Positions 25,001 through 37,205 of a stretch of 64,000 nt of DNA are shown one piece after another (within the stretch, counting starts at the first letter, position 1; each line of letters begins with the position of its first letter). The notes under the pieces are model-generated. The model saw only the letters and a program-made list of their open reading frames with translations, was not told the DNA's origin and did not search any database. The translations under genes were made by a program, and so were the position numbers. Location of the stretch: the NCBI RefSeq assembly GCF_947242115.1, contig NC_074716.1:15850865-15914864 (forward strand), read 5' to 3'. The stretch comes from Biomphalaria glabrata (lineage: Eukaryota > Mollusca > Gastropoda > Planorbidae).

Positions 25001-27881
25001 GTAGCCAGTAAACCTTAGTATAAATATAAGTACCTATATATACAATTCTTTACTAAGGTAAAGCAAAGCATATGATAGTAAAATATATTACTTACAGATC
25101 AAATCCATTTTCTTGAATAATTGCTTGTTTTTTCCCCAAGCTTGCACTATCTACATTTAAACAGGCCTTGATATCCTCTTTTATGTTTTTTTTTAACAAA
25201 GAGAGATATTAGAAATGGTTTTTTTCTTTAAATAATTTTCTATAATTTAACTATTTGCTTTTGAAGTGGTCACAATATAAAATATTTACCTAATGAAAAA
25301 TGAAAGACATTGTGAATATTATTTGGCAGAGTGAATCCATAATTGATAGCAAGTCTTGTATTGTCATGTGGACCATATGATATAAACACTTGTTCATATT
25401 TCTTGTATTTATCATCTGTAATTATCTCATAGCTGAGGGATCCTGGGTTTATGCCAGCCCTTACCTATAGAATGTGTAGAAAATAAGCACTAGCCAAAGA
25501 TGGTACTCTGTAGAACTTAAAAGAAATAAGAGCATTGTATATTCTAAAAGTATAGTAGTAGTAATACCAGTGAACAGTACCAGGAAAAAGAAGAAGAGGC
25601 AGACAAAGAAAGCGATGGGAAGACAACATAAAAGAATGGACGGGCCTGCCATTGAAAGAAGTTCTAACTAATGCAAAAGACAGAGAGGAATGGAGAAAGA
25701 CAGTAGATAAATCTTGACTGATGCCCCAATGGTCCAACAGACTAAGGGATAGGTAAAGGTAAAAGGTAATATCTATATATCATTTTCATTTCAAGAAACT
25801 ACATAGTCAAAACGTTGAACCTGAGCTGTATCCTTGTGGTTTAAGAAATCAAGCAATGGAGCAAGAGCAACATGACTTTCCTCTGGATCAATAACCAGTA
25901 AGGGATGTTCTTCTGTCAGTAGGTACACTGAACGTGTGTCAATTGTTGACCATGCCCATTTGATGTGTTCTAGACTCACTTTGCCTTCACACCATGGGAC
26001 ATGTGTGTTGATGAATTCCAAAATTTTTTTTCTTGCTCCTTCAAATCTAGATAAAAATATTTCATATGGATTTAAGCCAAAATTGTTCTTTTTAACTCTC
26101 TAAAATATTTTTACCATTTCTGTAAATTACACTTACCTTTCTCTATACTCAAGAGCTAGACAATGTGCTCTTTTGGTTAGTAATTTCATTTCTTCAGGTG
26201 AAAAATAAACAGAAGAAAAATATACATTTGGAAGTAAGCTTATGTAAGGATGCCAGAAAGAATGTTCTTTTTTGAATAGTTCACTAATCAAAAAGACCGT
26301 CAGAAGCTGTTGTGGTGTGAACATGATGCCAACTCTGAAAAAAAAATTTTTTTTAATTACTTGGTCTACAAAGACTGTCAATGCCTGAGTCGGAAGTGGG
26401 GATTAGCTCCCACTTTCCTCTAAATGCCTCGAAAAAAACAATAAAATCCAGCTCCTGGTCTTAATGTGTTATTAAGTAAATCAAACAGAACCTGTTCTTT
26501 ATGACAAAAAGAACGAATGGCCTTTAAACCCCCCCTTTTGGTATCCTGACTTGGGAAAAATAAGTGTAAGAATAACTTGTAAACCAGCTCACTAGTCATA
26601 AAAGAAGAATACCACCCCACCCCATTAACTATTTTTTGTTGGAGGTCTGAAATGCACTATCTCAGACTTAGTCTTGCACACTATGCCCCCCCCCCGCCCC
26701 CAAAAAGACTATAAAATTAAATCTGACTAAAAGTAGTATAGATTAATTTGTACATAAAAGATTAGCTGATTTTAACTAGATTTTATTTTTATTTTTTAGG
26801 TATTTAAATAACCGTTTTATTATTATTACCATTAAATATATATTTACATTTACAGTACTTCAAATTCTTACCTTTCAATAATAGGTTGTAAGTCACTGCT
26901 GAAGACTAAATTAGTTGTAATCAGCAAATGATATGGTATTGAAACAACAACATCACCTTCTTCAATGCGATAGAGACATTTTAAGCCTCTGCCAGTGTCT
27001 GTAAGATGAAATTTTTTAACAAAAAAATTCTTTTTTTTTTAAAGAGCTTTTTTTCTTAAATATTATTAGAAAAAAAAAACAGTAAAAAAATAAGAATATG
27101 TATTCATAAAGCTCTAAACCTGTGAAGTGGGCTGGCTCTAAGTGAGTTTTACAATCACTATGTTGCCTTCCAGGCAAAGAATGTTTCATCCATTGTTGGA
27201 ATCTAATGATTTCAGGTAAATGAGACTCTGAAATAACTTATTAGAAAAAATGAAAAAGTTAAGAAAAATTTCTCATTCATAGTAAACAAATTTTGCATTG
27301 AAAATTAAATTACTTTGATACCAATAGTCTACCTCTGATTCAAATGTATTATATTCTATTAGGATCAAGATTTATATTCTAAAAAAAAAAGATTTTCATG
27401 ACATAACTTACAACGATTAAGGGCATGCAACATAGCACAGCCAGCATAGAGGGTTAGTTGAAGGTGTTATTAAAACAATCTTTAATGATTAATTTATCTA
27501 AAAAAATTCTAGTGTTGATGAAAATTAATTTCCTCTTAGAGTGAACATGTTAGAAAATGAACATAATACAACATATGTATTACTTTTCATTTAATAAGAT
27601 ACATTGATAAGGTCTCTTTTATCTAGCACTCCAGTGTTTGATTAAAAAGAAAAAAAAAATTATTTTAGTTAATAGGATTTTATTTCCAGATTTCCATATG
27701 ATATTTAGTATTGAAAGTAGGGAGAAAGGTAAGATAAATTAGGAGAGACATTAAAAAAAAAGTATGTTTTAGTTTATTAATATTGTGATTTTCATTATGA
27801 AACAAAGTAGGTTATGCACATACCAGATTTAATGTTATGCTTTTGCCTCCGATGCCTTCCACAACGACCAGGGTTTCTCAT
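22028..27881 (-). CDS. SETD4: SET domain-containing protein 4 (lysine methyltransferase)
   Basis: Nine exons join in frame: 27881-27824, 27227-27120, 26998-26872, 26334-26137, 26046-25803, 25464-25290, 25177-25096, 22372-22246, 22138-22028, giving 409 residues (human 440). SETD4 belongs to the Rubisco-LSMT/SETD3-SETD6 group of SAM-dependent protein lysine methyltransferases, found in nucleus and cytosol. The N-terminal TGRGL, the WAWSTIDTRSVYL block, the LLDFLNH motif (Asn233-His234) and the YGPHDN motif (Tyr275-Asn280) mark a complete SET core. A helical Rubisco-LSMT-like C-terminal part follows. The start ATG lies two bases after a good 3' splice site, so an upstream noncoding exon is expected. 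The last exon is the least certain, since another frame would end in ACIG. Intron 7 (2.7 kb) carries a LINE and intron 5 is mostly a LINE tail. Confidence 0.94.
23370..24435 (-). mobile_element. RT-RNase H LINE fragment (I/Jockey-like)
   Basis: In SETD4 intron 7, same strand as the gene. Read from 24435 down: YLGVTYDTRLTWKKQKEKIQ (RT thumb), LEYGATAWGSTAKT, then an RNase H domain with YTDESSQKPNTNGGAGI near 23800, LLLTDAKTGLQSL near 23560 and QWIPAHIELKGNEKADILA near 23410. RNase H after the RT is typical of I/Jockey/R1-type LINEs. Several frame breaks and in-frame stops, plus 5' truncation, show an old inactive copy. Confidence 0.85.
25555..25775 (+). mobile_element. LINE 3' tail
   Basis: The plus strand reads GKRRRGRQRKRWEDNIKEW, then TGLPLKEVLTNAKDREEW and RKTVDKS before a stop, followed by GGGATAGGTAAAGGTAAAAGG. 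This is the common basic C-terminal tail of one LINE polymerase group. It fills most of SETD4 intron 5, antisense to the gene. A related tail lies at 61865-61960. Confidence 0.75.
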
Positions 27882-28152
27882 AGCTGCAATGATTGCACAG
27901 AAAAAAAAACACACACACTTAAAAATATATTTCAAAGTTGTTTTTTTCTCATTTAAGTCTATAAAATCTATATTCAGCAGCTTTATCAAAATTTTAATAA
28001 AGAAAAAAAAAGATGAAAAAAAGGTAGCAAAGAAAGGGACCAATAAAGCTTATAGAGTAATCTCATCTTTCCTTGAATTTCAATGTAGGGGTGCTGTAAC
28101 AGTTTGCGTAACCCATTACCAACACTTTTCCCAGTCAGCAGCTGTTCTTAGC

Positions 28153-28400
28153 AGGATATCTTATCATATCTTATAAATTACAGACATTACTTCAAAAAAA
28201 GAAGATAATTATGTCCTACGCATTTCATGTGTCAATCTAGTCATGCATGTTAATCAGTGACTAAAACTCTGCCAAGCCATTGGTTTTACTGGCTGACTCA
28301 GGCAACCCATTCAAGTCTCTAATGACACTAGGGAAGAAGGAGCACTTGAACGAATTTGTCTTAGCATCTGGAATAAGAGAGGCCATCCTTATGATAAAGA
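28153..28400 (-). mobile_element. 5'-truncated LINE, 3' end (copy B)
   Basis: Same family and orientation as the 10547-10800 copy, but clearly more diverged (about one change every six to eight bases by eye). The LARK..S..LAEF-type tail is recognisable, but its frame is damaged. Confidence 0.7.
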
Positions 28401-28599
28401 GAAGTAGATCTAGATGCTGTGATGTTCATTATGATTTGGCCTAGCCCTAGCCAGCACAATTAGAAAGAAAAATTAAGTAATTTATAACATGAACATGTGA
28501 TTTTTATGTTGTCTCATAAGATGATAAACATGATAATTTTTAAATTAAATAAATTAAAAGTAATAAATATTCAAAGCTGTAACACCTGATTGAGACCAA

Positions 28600-29640
28600 T
28601 TTTATTGAGTCATTCTTGCTTCTATATAGATCTAGAATTATCTCAGCTCATCTAATTGTAACAAGTATTAATCTAGAATCTATATAGTATAGTATATGAA
28701 AGTCTAAAATAAAGTCTAAGCGTCTGACTAAGCCTAAGCCTAAGGTTACAAGGTAAGTTAAGTTTCATTTACCCTTAATTTTAATCCTTAAGGCCTTAAC
28801 TGGCTTAACTCATATTTATGATATTACTCATAATCATAATGATGAGTCATAACTGGCTGGCTTAACTTTAAAATTTAAATAAGTCAACTAGCGTGAAGTA
28901 AAAGGTATAGATCTATCTATGTTGACTATATTAATAATATAATACTACTATACTATTATATATAGTATTAGTATTACTAGATCTAGATTTAATGTAAAAG
29001 GTAGATCTATAATAAAATAGATCTAGACTGACTAGACCGCACGTATGTTGAGTCTTGAGACCATTCATTGACTTTTGTTTACATGAGCATTTAAGATTTC
29101 TTTACACTTTACAGGAGAGAGCACAGATTAGTTTTATTTTGAACTTCAAAGAATGAAGAGCTTAACCTTTGCACTCTGTAATCAAAACACTTCACATATT
29201 TTTATAGAATAAATAGGTCTTAGATCTAGAATATTCTAGAATACTATCCTACTATAGACTCTAGATCTAAAAGACTAAATGTAGGTCTTTATTATAATAT
29301 AATATAAATCTACCTCCCTCCAGATCCCCTATTGTAATAAATGAAATCACCCATCACAGTGATGAGTCAAACTTCAATGAGTCACTGTCACCGTCAAAGT
29401 GTAACACTAACAGAAAATAAATATTAAGGACTTTAACTTTAACTAGATTGTAATTGTTACTAGATCTAGATCTAGATCTACTCATCTAGTCTAGATTCTA
29501 GTTAAATCTAGATTCTAGATCTAGACCCTAGTAGTTAAAGCCTAGAATAGATATCTAGTCTAGATGGATCTATGTTAAAAAGCACTTGATTGAATTTCAT
29601 TGAAGTTGAAGTCTAAGATTCTAGATTTATTCTTAGATAT
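28600..29640. repeat. AGATCT/TCTAGA-rich island II
   Basis: Dense AGATCT and TCTAGA words, including a run of overlapping TAGATC units at 29461-29480 and TCTAGATTCTAG at 29490-29520. The sequence is irregular, not a perfect tandem array. It occupies half of the SETD4/TP53I3 divergent intergenic region. Confidence 0.6.
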
Positions 29641-29951
29641 TCTTTCAAAGAAGATAATTTGCTCCTTATAAGCTCCTAGTAATAGTATCATCTAATCTTG
29701 GTCATGTTTGGTCATGTAGGTGTTTGTAGGACTATAAAAAAAAAGCTATTTTATTTTTAAAACCTTCTGTTTATGTTTTTAAACATTGAAAATATGTATA
29801 TTAATTAGAGCAATTTTTTTTTTATAAATACAAGAGGAGTATGAAGTGAAGATATATGATTTAGTAATTTGTTTGACTATAGACTCATGTAAAATTTATG
29901 CTTTTGTACATTAGCTTTATTATTTTTTTTTTAAATATTATCTGCAGAAAA

Positions 29952-32900
29952 ATGATGAACGCTGCTCAGTACACTCCTGGTGGAGTGGAGAATTTGTATG
30001 TGTCACAGGTTCCAATTCCTGAACCTGGGGAAATGGAAGTACGTGTACAAGTTTATGCTACTGCTATAAACCGAGCAGATACACTTCAAGTATGATGCTA
30101 TTATTTTTAATTTAAATCTTTTGATTCCAGTCTGTTCTTAAGAAAAATGTGTTAAAAGAAAATTATGACAAATTATATTCATGGGTGGTAGTTAATATAT
30201 TATATTTATAGCCACTACAGTTTTAATTTATTCAAAGTAGATATAATGCATTAACATACATACATTTACTTCATCTTGACCTTTAAAGTAATTATGCTTC
30301 ATCCTGATATAGGAATTGTTTAAGAATCTTTTCTATGAAGCTGAAACCTTCCTTTTTTTATTCTGGTCTCAGTAATGCTGCCCAGTACACTTCCAGTGTA
30401 TCACAAGTTCCATATCTGGGTTTCATTTGCAATGAAGGCTTGAATTTTTAAGATATTGTTTAGTTTATGCAGCTCAAGTAAGCATTCCTTGGGAAAGTAG
30501 TTTTTACCACATGACATTGTTATAATTTGTTGGCCACAGAAGTAGATAATCATTATTTAATCATTTGCTGCTTCATAGAGTGATAGGTAATAGTGGAAAA
30601 CTTACCTAACAGTACTTACTTCCCTCTAAAAATACCAAGTACCCAAAAAGTATTTAGATCATTTTGCTTGTTACTTATACACCATTTAAAAAAATGTCTG
30701 CATTGATTAGGGTTACCAGAAATTCTGCAAAATGAGGCCATGTCCTCCTTTTTGGGGTCGTGTTGTGTCTTTCTAAAGTATCAAAATGTCCGGCTTTTTC
30801 ATTTTTGTTTACTGTAATGGTATACAATCTATTAACTGAATTAAATACTTAATATCTTCTGGTTTAAATATAAACACTCCCTTAATAACATTAAAAAATC
30901 AACAGATGTAAAGCTTCACTGCATAATGCATGTTAACAGTGTTGATAAGTATAACCTTTATGTAATGAGTGACATGATAAATGACCGATAAAACCAATCA
31001 ATGTTGCATGCTCACTGTTGTAATGTTTGTAATTAATAATTAGAATTTGTATTCAAGATGTCAGCTAACAGAGATAGTAGTAAAAAAAAAGAGGAAAAGT
31101 AAATTCTCAGATCAAATCAAGACTAAGTATCTGTGTTTTGCTGATGGGAAAATGAATCTAAGTGTGTTGTTTTGTGATTTCTACTTGTTGGTTGTAAACA
31201 AGGGCAGCACCGACTTAGAATGTCATGTTGCCAGCAAAAAACACTGTAACATGATAAGAACATCATCGCATGCTTCTTCATCAAGTCAAAACTTTTTTTC
31301 GTCTTTTTTCGTCTTTGGGGTTTCATGGGTATGTTAGCGCGAACTACTAAAAAAAGTCCTTTCTTCTGAGAAATATATGTGATAAAGTTGCATTATAGCC
31401 TATGATTTAGGTTTAATCAAATAAATATATCCAGTTTACTTTGTCTTTTTTGTCCTCCATTGTAAGGTTTTGTCCTCCTTTGTCCTCTGGTTACCCTGGC
31501 ATTGATGTGTTTATGAGACAATACTATTTCAATGCAAGAACATTTATCAACTAACATTAATATTTTACTAAAGACCTCTAAGACAATTAGGTTTTCATAA
31601 TCCTCAGTTCCCTTTGTCATTATGATATCAATTATTTTGTCTATTAAAATTAGCTATCCCCATATTAGAATAAGTATATATTCTGGAAATTTAATTTGAC
31701 AGAGAATGGGACATTATGACCCCCCAGAAGGAGCTAGTACCATATTAGGTCTGGAGGCTGCAGGTGTTATAGATAAATTAGGACCAGGCTGTCCCACTAA
31801 TTTAAGTAAAGGCCTCAGGGTTATGGCTCTTCTAACTGGTAAGTGGCATTGGTATTTCTGTTTCAACTGTCTTTTTTTTTTTTACTGATTTCCATCAAAG
31901 CTAAACAAAAAATATTTACTAAATATTACCAATAATAGGCATTTATGTTAACATTTTAGTGGAAATAATAAAGTTTCAGATACTAATTAGAGCAGCTAAC
32001 ATTTTAGTACAGATTGATGAACTGATTGCTTGTCTATCTCCAAGGTTCTTTTAAATATCTTTCTGTTGAATTGAAATATGTTACTAGAAGATTATCTAAT
32101 TTTTTTTTAAATTTAATTTGTGATTGTTAGGCAACAGGATATTTTTTACAGGTATAGAATATAGATCTAAATAGAATGTATATAAATTATTATTAAAATG
32201 ATCTACTTATTAAACTTATTATGCATAATTCTTTATATAACAACCTGGTTTCAAGTACGCCAGTGAGCATGCACTTAAAATTAGTGACATGAAGATATTT
32301 GTATGCATTGCATGCAGCAATTTTTTCATGGTGTGCATTGTGAGAGAAAATGGTCAAGATTGTGTGTTTTGACTTGTTATCGATTATTGGTTATATATCA
32401 AATATTACCAATATAAGTTATTTATCCGAACATTTTAGTGGAAACAATAAAGATTCAGATACTTCTTTCTGAATATTTTTGTCTGACACAATTTAGAATG
32501 TTATTTAGAATTTCATAACAGACCAATGGAAATATATTTTCATACTTTGTGTGTGTGTGTGTGTCATTTTATTTGTTATCTTTGGTAAGCTAATATAACA
32601 ATATATTTTTTTTCACATTACAATATTTAAGACACTCATTGTGAGCGCAATCTTGTAGTAAAAGCACTACAAATGTCAATGAATTTTCAACCAGAGATTT
32701 ATTATATTTTTATTTACCTTGAAACATTTTTTTATTTAGGTGGAGGGAATGCTGAATATGTCATTTGCAGACATGAATTTCTTATCCCAATACCTGAAAA
32801 TTTAGACTTCATTAAAGCTGCAGCAATTCCAGAAGTGTGGCTTACAGCTTTTCAGCTGCTCTACTTGATTGGTGAGTATTTTTAGTACCACTAAGATTTT

Positions 32901-35900
32901 TAATTTTGGGATCTCAAGGGCGCTTCTGAGTCCACCCAGCACTAATGGTTACCTGACATTAGTTGAGGAAAAGTTAAGGCAGTTGGTCATTACGCTGGCT
33001 ATATGACACCCTCATTAACTGTGGGCCACAGAGACAGATAACTTTTACATCATCTGCCCTATAGACTGCATGGTTGTTTTCTCTTTCCATTCACATTACA
33101 TAAAACAATCAGTGCTTTTGAAAACTGGGTTCACTAATGCAAAATATTGACAAATGTTTCTTACAGTCTTCCAAAACTGAAATTACAACTTCTTTTTTAA
33201 TTAATTAAAGGAGATAGAATCAAATTTAAAGAAGTGGTAGGATGTATAATAATATTATAATCTCCTATAATTCATTAGTTCATTAAAATATTCATTGTTT
33301 AAACAACTTTTGTATTTCCAAAGAAAATATATACTTCTTTATCAAATTAAAAAGGAAAGTTAAACAAGGATGATGTTGTGCTAATACATGCTGGTGGAAG
33401 TGGAGTGGGCACAGCAGCTATTCAGTTGGTGAAAGGAGCAGGAGCTGTCGCCATTGCAACTGCTGGAAATGATAAAAAAATTGAGTATGCCACATTTCTA
33501 GGGGCTGATGCAGCTATCAATTATAAAACTGAAAAAATTGCTGAGAAAGTTCTTCATCATACCAATAGTAAGTTTTTTTTTGTGTTTTTTTTTTTTTTTC
33601 AATTTTTTTTAAAATTAATTTCATATATATTATATTAATTATATTTTTTCAAAATTAGTTTAATTAATTTTAATTAGAATTATAGTACTGCAGACTTTTG
33701 AGTTCATGGTTTTAAAAAAATAATCAACTCATGTAGATAAATTTAGATCAGAAGTGTTTACTATCTAAAGAAATCTCTAGGTTTAACTAGATTGGTTTGA
33801 ACTTATTTGATTTTCGAGTGGCTAATGGAATAGTAAAGAATATATACATCAGAGTTTCTGAAATTTCCATTTGAGTAATTTCGAGTCAACTCATCTACAT
33901 GGGAAAGCAACCTACTGGAGAAACATAAATGGAGTTTGAAGCTTTTAGTGCTGAAACAAATTATGAATAAACCTGAAATGTAATATGTAATTATATCAGA
34001 AATAAAGTTCCAACATTATTAAGAGAAGAAGGTGAAGAAAATATGGTGAAAAAAAGATAGGACCAGACGAGGATTCAAACCACTGACCCCAACCCGGCGC
34101 CATCACCTAGCAGCTAGCAGGTACCAGACTAAATCCTGTCACCATACCTCTGCTATTATTGTATGTTACATGTCATGTTTATTCAACCTACTAGAGAGGA
34201 GGAAAAGTTCATTTGTTTGTTCAATACTAGATCTTTTTGGCTCAACAATTATACTTATTTTATTGTTTTTATTACTATTTGAATTTGTAAAAGTATTCTG
34301 ATTGGATTTATAGATAAAAGTTTTATGAATTTTTATTTCTGGATTTGTTTCTGCATTATTTTAATTGAAGTAAAATTATTATTATAACCAGAATTACACT
34401 CAATCAAAACAAAATATTCATTTCAATAACTTGACACAAATAAATATTTTTGGGGCTACAAGACTGTGATCTCTACACCCAGCATTTTAATTGATTATGG
34501 CTTTTAGATAAGATTTGAGATAATTAAACTTATCTATAAGTTCAGTACATACTGCCTTCACTTTCAGCAGCTAAATCAGAATAAATAAAAGAATATATAT
34601 AGTTGCCAATCATTGATTTAAATATTTTTTAAAAATATTTAATTGATAATCTTTTCAGACAAAGGAGTAACTTTGATATTAGACTGTGTTGGCTCTTCAA
34701 TGTTTGAAGATAATCTCAAAAGTATCAGATTGGATGGCAGATGGGTAGTCTATGGATTTTTAGGTAATAGAATGCTTTAGTATAAAAAAAATTAGATATA
34801 GTTTTAACATGCCAAAAAACGTTTCAAAATGTTTTTTTTTATGTAAAATTGATTTGAGATGTTGTTTTTTTTCAAGGTGGCTCACAAGTAGATACTGATC
34901 TTAGAAAACTTCTAGCTAAACGAATAACTATGACTTTTACAACATTGAGATCTCGGTCTGTTAATGTAAGTAGTTTTGGTAATTTTAAATGTTCAAAATA
35001 AATAAATGCATGTGAAATCATTATTATATGGCCTCCTTCAGTCGCAAATCAACTATGGATCATCTCATGGAAATGAGATGAATGCCTGGGCATTAGCTGT
35101 GGTCGGAACAATGTCACCCACACATCAGTTTCCCCCACTCAACGCAGCTGATGTATCCAAAAGAACAGCAGTGCCGATACAGTTTGGGGTCAGCGATGTC
35201 GCAGGTTCTACCAAAATGTAGCATTGAGTGCTGCAAACTGCCTTAGGGTCGCCAGCTCCTAATTTTTCCTCAGGGTTGACTCCCAAAGCCATTCCCAAAA
35301 TTGGGTATAGCTGCAAGGCAACAGAGGTTTGAATTCAGAGTTTTCCTTCTCCTGGTGGGTAGCCAGCCATAGCTAATGAGCCCCTCCTGCCCAAAGCTTA
35401 CTGGTTAAGGCGCCAGTTACTCCCCTTTGTCCCTCTCCTGTTAGTGAGAACAGTTCCACCGTACTCAATATCTGAGCCATATGAGAAGGCCAGGAGTTGG
35501 ACTGGTTATCAGAGGCTATTTGAGATGCATGTCATTAGGAAACATTTTATAGGTAGTGAAGTGCTTACATCCATCACCACTTCCGGCAATGACAACCTTG
35601 CAGAACCATATGAAATCAATTAGTGAAGATAAATAAAAGTTTATATTATAAACACATTGATAAATAAATGACAAATCTTCAAATACTGAGATTCTTTTGT
35701 ATATTTTTGTTCTTTTGTTTTTCAGTATAAAGAAAATTTGATACAAGAATTCATGCAAAAAGCTATTCCTTTGTTTCAAAATGGTACCTTCAAGCCTGTT
35801 ATAGAGCAAGTTTTTCCATTAAGTGACATTGCTAAAGCACATAGTATGATAGAGTCCAACCAGAATCTTGGAAAGATTATTTTGGAGGTTAAAAAAGAAT

Positions 35901-35902
35901 GA
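29952..35902 (+). CDS. TP53I3: Quinone oxidoreductase PIG3-like (TP53I3)
   Basis: Seven coding exons join in frame: 29952-30089, 31703-31838, 32740-32871, 33355-33567, 34659-34763, 34877-34965, 35726-35902, giving 329 residues (human 332). The family is a zinc-free MDR/zeta-crystallin-type enzyme that reduces quinones with NADPH; the human gene is a p53 target linked to oxidative stress. Seen here: the GroES-like N-terminus ([24 protein letters not shown]), the Rossmann nucleotide-binding motif [13 protein letters not shown] (residues 148-160), LDCVGSSMF and a typical C-terminus (GKIILEV). No zinc ligands are evident. Either of two adjacent ATGs could start it. An upstream noncoding exon is likely, because a TATCTGCAG acceptor precedes the ATG. 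Candidate AATAAA signals lie at 36012-36017 and just after. Intron 1 carries an hAT element and a decayed exon-1 copy. Confidence 0.95.
30371..30485 (+). pseudogene. Decayed duplicate of TP53I3 first coding exon
   Basis: This intron-1 segment resembles the exon at 29952-30089. ATGCTGCCCAGTACACT corresponds to ACGCTGCTCAGTACACT, TGTATCACAAGTTCCAT to TGTGTCACAGGTTCCAA, and GTTTAGTTTATGCAGCTCAAG at its end parallels the exon end, with GTAAG following like a 5' splice site. It reads NAAQYT and VSQVP and then has stops, so it cannot serve as an alternative coding exon. It is probably a tandem duplication about 420 bp downstream of the original. Confidence 0.6.
30708..31498 (+). mobile_element. Non-autonomous hAT transposon with 8-bp TSD
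   Basis: The termini are TAGGGTTACCAGA (30708) and, reverse-complemented, CAGGGTAACCAGAG (ending 31498). The flanking 8 bp are identical on both sides: GCATTGAT at 30700-30707 and 31499-31506, the hallmark hAT target duplication. Inside, 31120-31310 encodes a BED-like N-terminal finger ([20 protein letters not shown], then VASKKHCN), with frames interrupted. At 791 bp it is an internally deleted derivative. It lies in TP53I3 intron 1. Confidence 0.88.
32900..33085 (+). mobile_element. SINE family 1, body fragment
   Basis: Matches the body of the 58410 SINE (GAGTCCACCCAGCACTAATG, ATCATCTGCCCTATAGAC) but lacks the tRNA-like head. Lies in TP53I3 intron 3. Confidence 0.75.
34060..34165 (-). mobile_element. 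tRNA-like SINE head or tRNA relic
   Basis: The minus strand contains GTGGTTTGAATCCTCGTC (B-box-like) preceded by a GC-rich stretch with GGCGCCGGGTTGGGGTC. It stands out from the AT-rich intron 4 of TP53I3. It does not fold as a proper tRNA by eye, so a SINE head or dead tRNA copy is more likely than a gene. Confidence 0.4.
35025..35520 (+). repeat. GC-richer interspersed repeat in TP53I3 intron 6
   Basis: About 500 bp of roughly balanced base composition in an AT-rich intron, with sharp edges. It starts at CCTCCTTCAGTCGCA and runs through TTACTGGTTAAGGCGCCAG. A short piece resembling its start (CCTTCAGTCGCAGTGTGGAT) lies at 6585-6605. No coding sequence is recognised. A dispersed repeat of unidentified class is the best reading. 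Confidence 0.55.
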
Positions 35903-36719
35903 CTTTTGAACCTAGGGGAAATTAATGGTGATTGACACTCTGAGAGTATTATAATTAATACTGGTACAATATTACAGAATTTCATTTGAAGTAAAAAAAA
36001 AAAACAACATCAATAAAAAAATTTATAAAATAAATCTTTCAAATCAAGTATAATATCTAGTATTTGTTCTAATGAAATTGATTCCAACTATCTTTTTAAT
36101 AACCAGAATTATGAGTATTCTTGTCTGAATGCACTTTTATAATCTAGATACAGAGTATTAGATTTGGTATCAGATAATTAGTGTATAAGCATAGAAGGCT
36201 TTTATTTACATATATATAAAGAGAAAATATTGAAATGATAGTTTGAACATGCCAAAAAACAAAATGAATGAAAAAAATATAATGTAATTTCTATGACATT
36301 TATTATGTAATTTCTATCCAAAACTTTTATCTAGAATGCATTTGACAAAATTTCACTTAACTCATATATTAATAGGCTCAGACCTAAATGCTTCTTAAGA
36401 CATGGAAAGTATTCTCAAATTATCAGCATTGGATGCTTAATGTGTTTCATGAAGTGCTGTGAAATAGTGCACAGCAACAGTTCACCAATGTAATTGTGTG
36501 CCCAGTGTGAAATGATCTTAGACAGTAGTTTACAAGGTTATTTTGTGCCCAGTATGAATTTAAATGATCTACCTTTACTTTACATGCACACAAATTATTT
36601 CCTTCAATGGAATTTTAACTAAAGTCCCTCAGTTTTGAAACCAAACTAACAATGCCTTTATGAGATAAATTTGTATTAATGATTGAGCCCAAAATATTAC
36701 TTATCAGTGCAAAGAAACG

Positions 36720-37205
36720 AACCTTATTTGGCATATGGAATGTAAGGACCAGTGCAGTAAACGGAAAGAAATGACACTTATCAGCGAGACATCGTTAGAA
36801 TCTGCGGGATGTGATGGACATCATGTGGATGAATACCCATGCCCGTGAGACTTAGAAATATCCATGAAGGTCGAAAAGAGGATCCTAGAAATAACATACC
36901 AAAGTCGTCACCAATAGAGAGATCTTTTCCAGCACTGGCACTCACCCACAAAGGGATTGAGTACCAAACATCATTTAAAATTCGCATAACATATCCTTAG
37001 ATGAGAGGATGCATGTTTACCAAAGACAGCCATAACGTGGCTGAAAAGAGCTAATAGGGCCGTCCATATATAACATGGTGTCGCTTTTTCTTAGAAGAGC
37101 TAAAATCCAAATCACTAGCTGGGAAGATGCTGTGGAAGTTGCTTATGACGGATTTTTATGGAGAGAGCTTTCCACCTTATATGCTGAACGGTGTCACTAA
37201 TCATA
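36720..37205 (+). mobile_element. Possible LINE relic
   Basis: LFGIWNVRTSAVNGK near 36727-36770 resembles the start of an AP-endonuclease domain (W-N-V-R-T). A segment near 37100-37195 reads ITSWEDAVEVAYDGFLWREL, like a LINE C-terminal tail. The two pieces are close together with little between them, so this would be a heavily deleted copy. Weak evidence. Confidence 0.35.

Larger units (their letters stand above)
27882..29951. promoter_or_regulatory. Divergent upstream region between SETD4 and TP53I3
   Basis: 2.07 kb separates the two start codons, which face away from each other. Both are preceded within about 11 bases by a 3' splice site, so the true transcription starts and noncoding first exons should lie inside this interval. 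It contains a LINE tail (28153-28400) and an AGATCT-rich island (28600-29640). A shared promoter is an inference; no core promoter element is clear. Confidence 0.45.
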
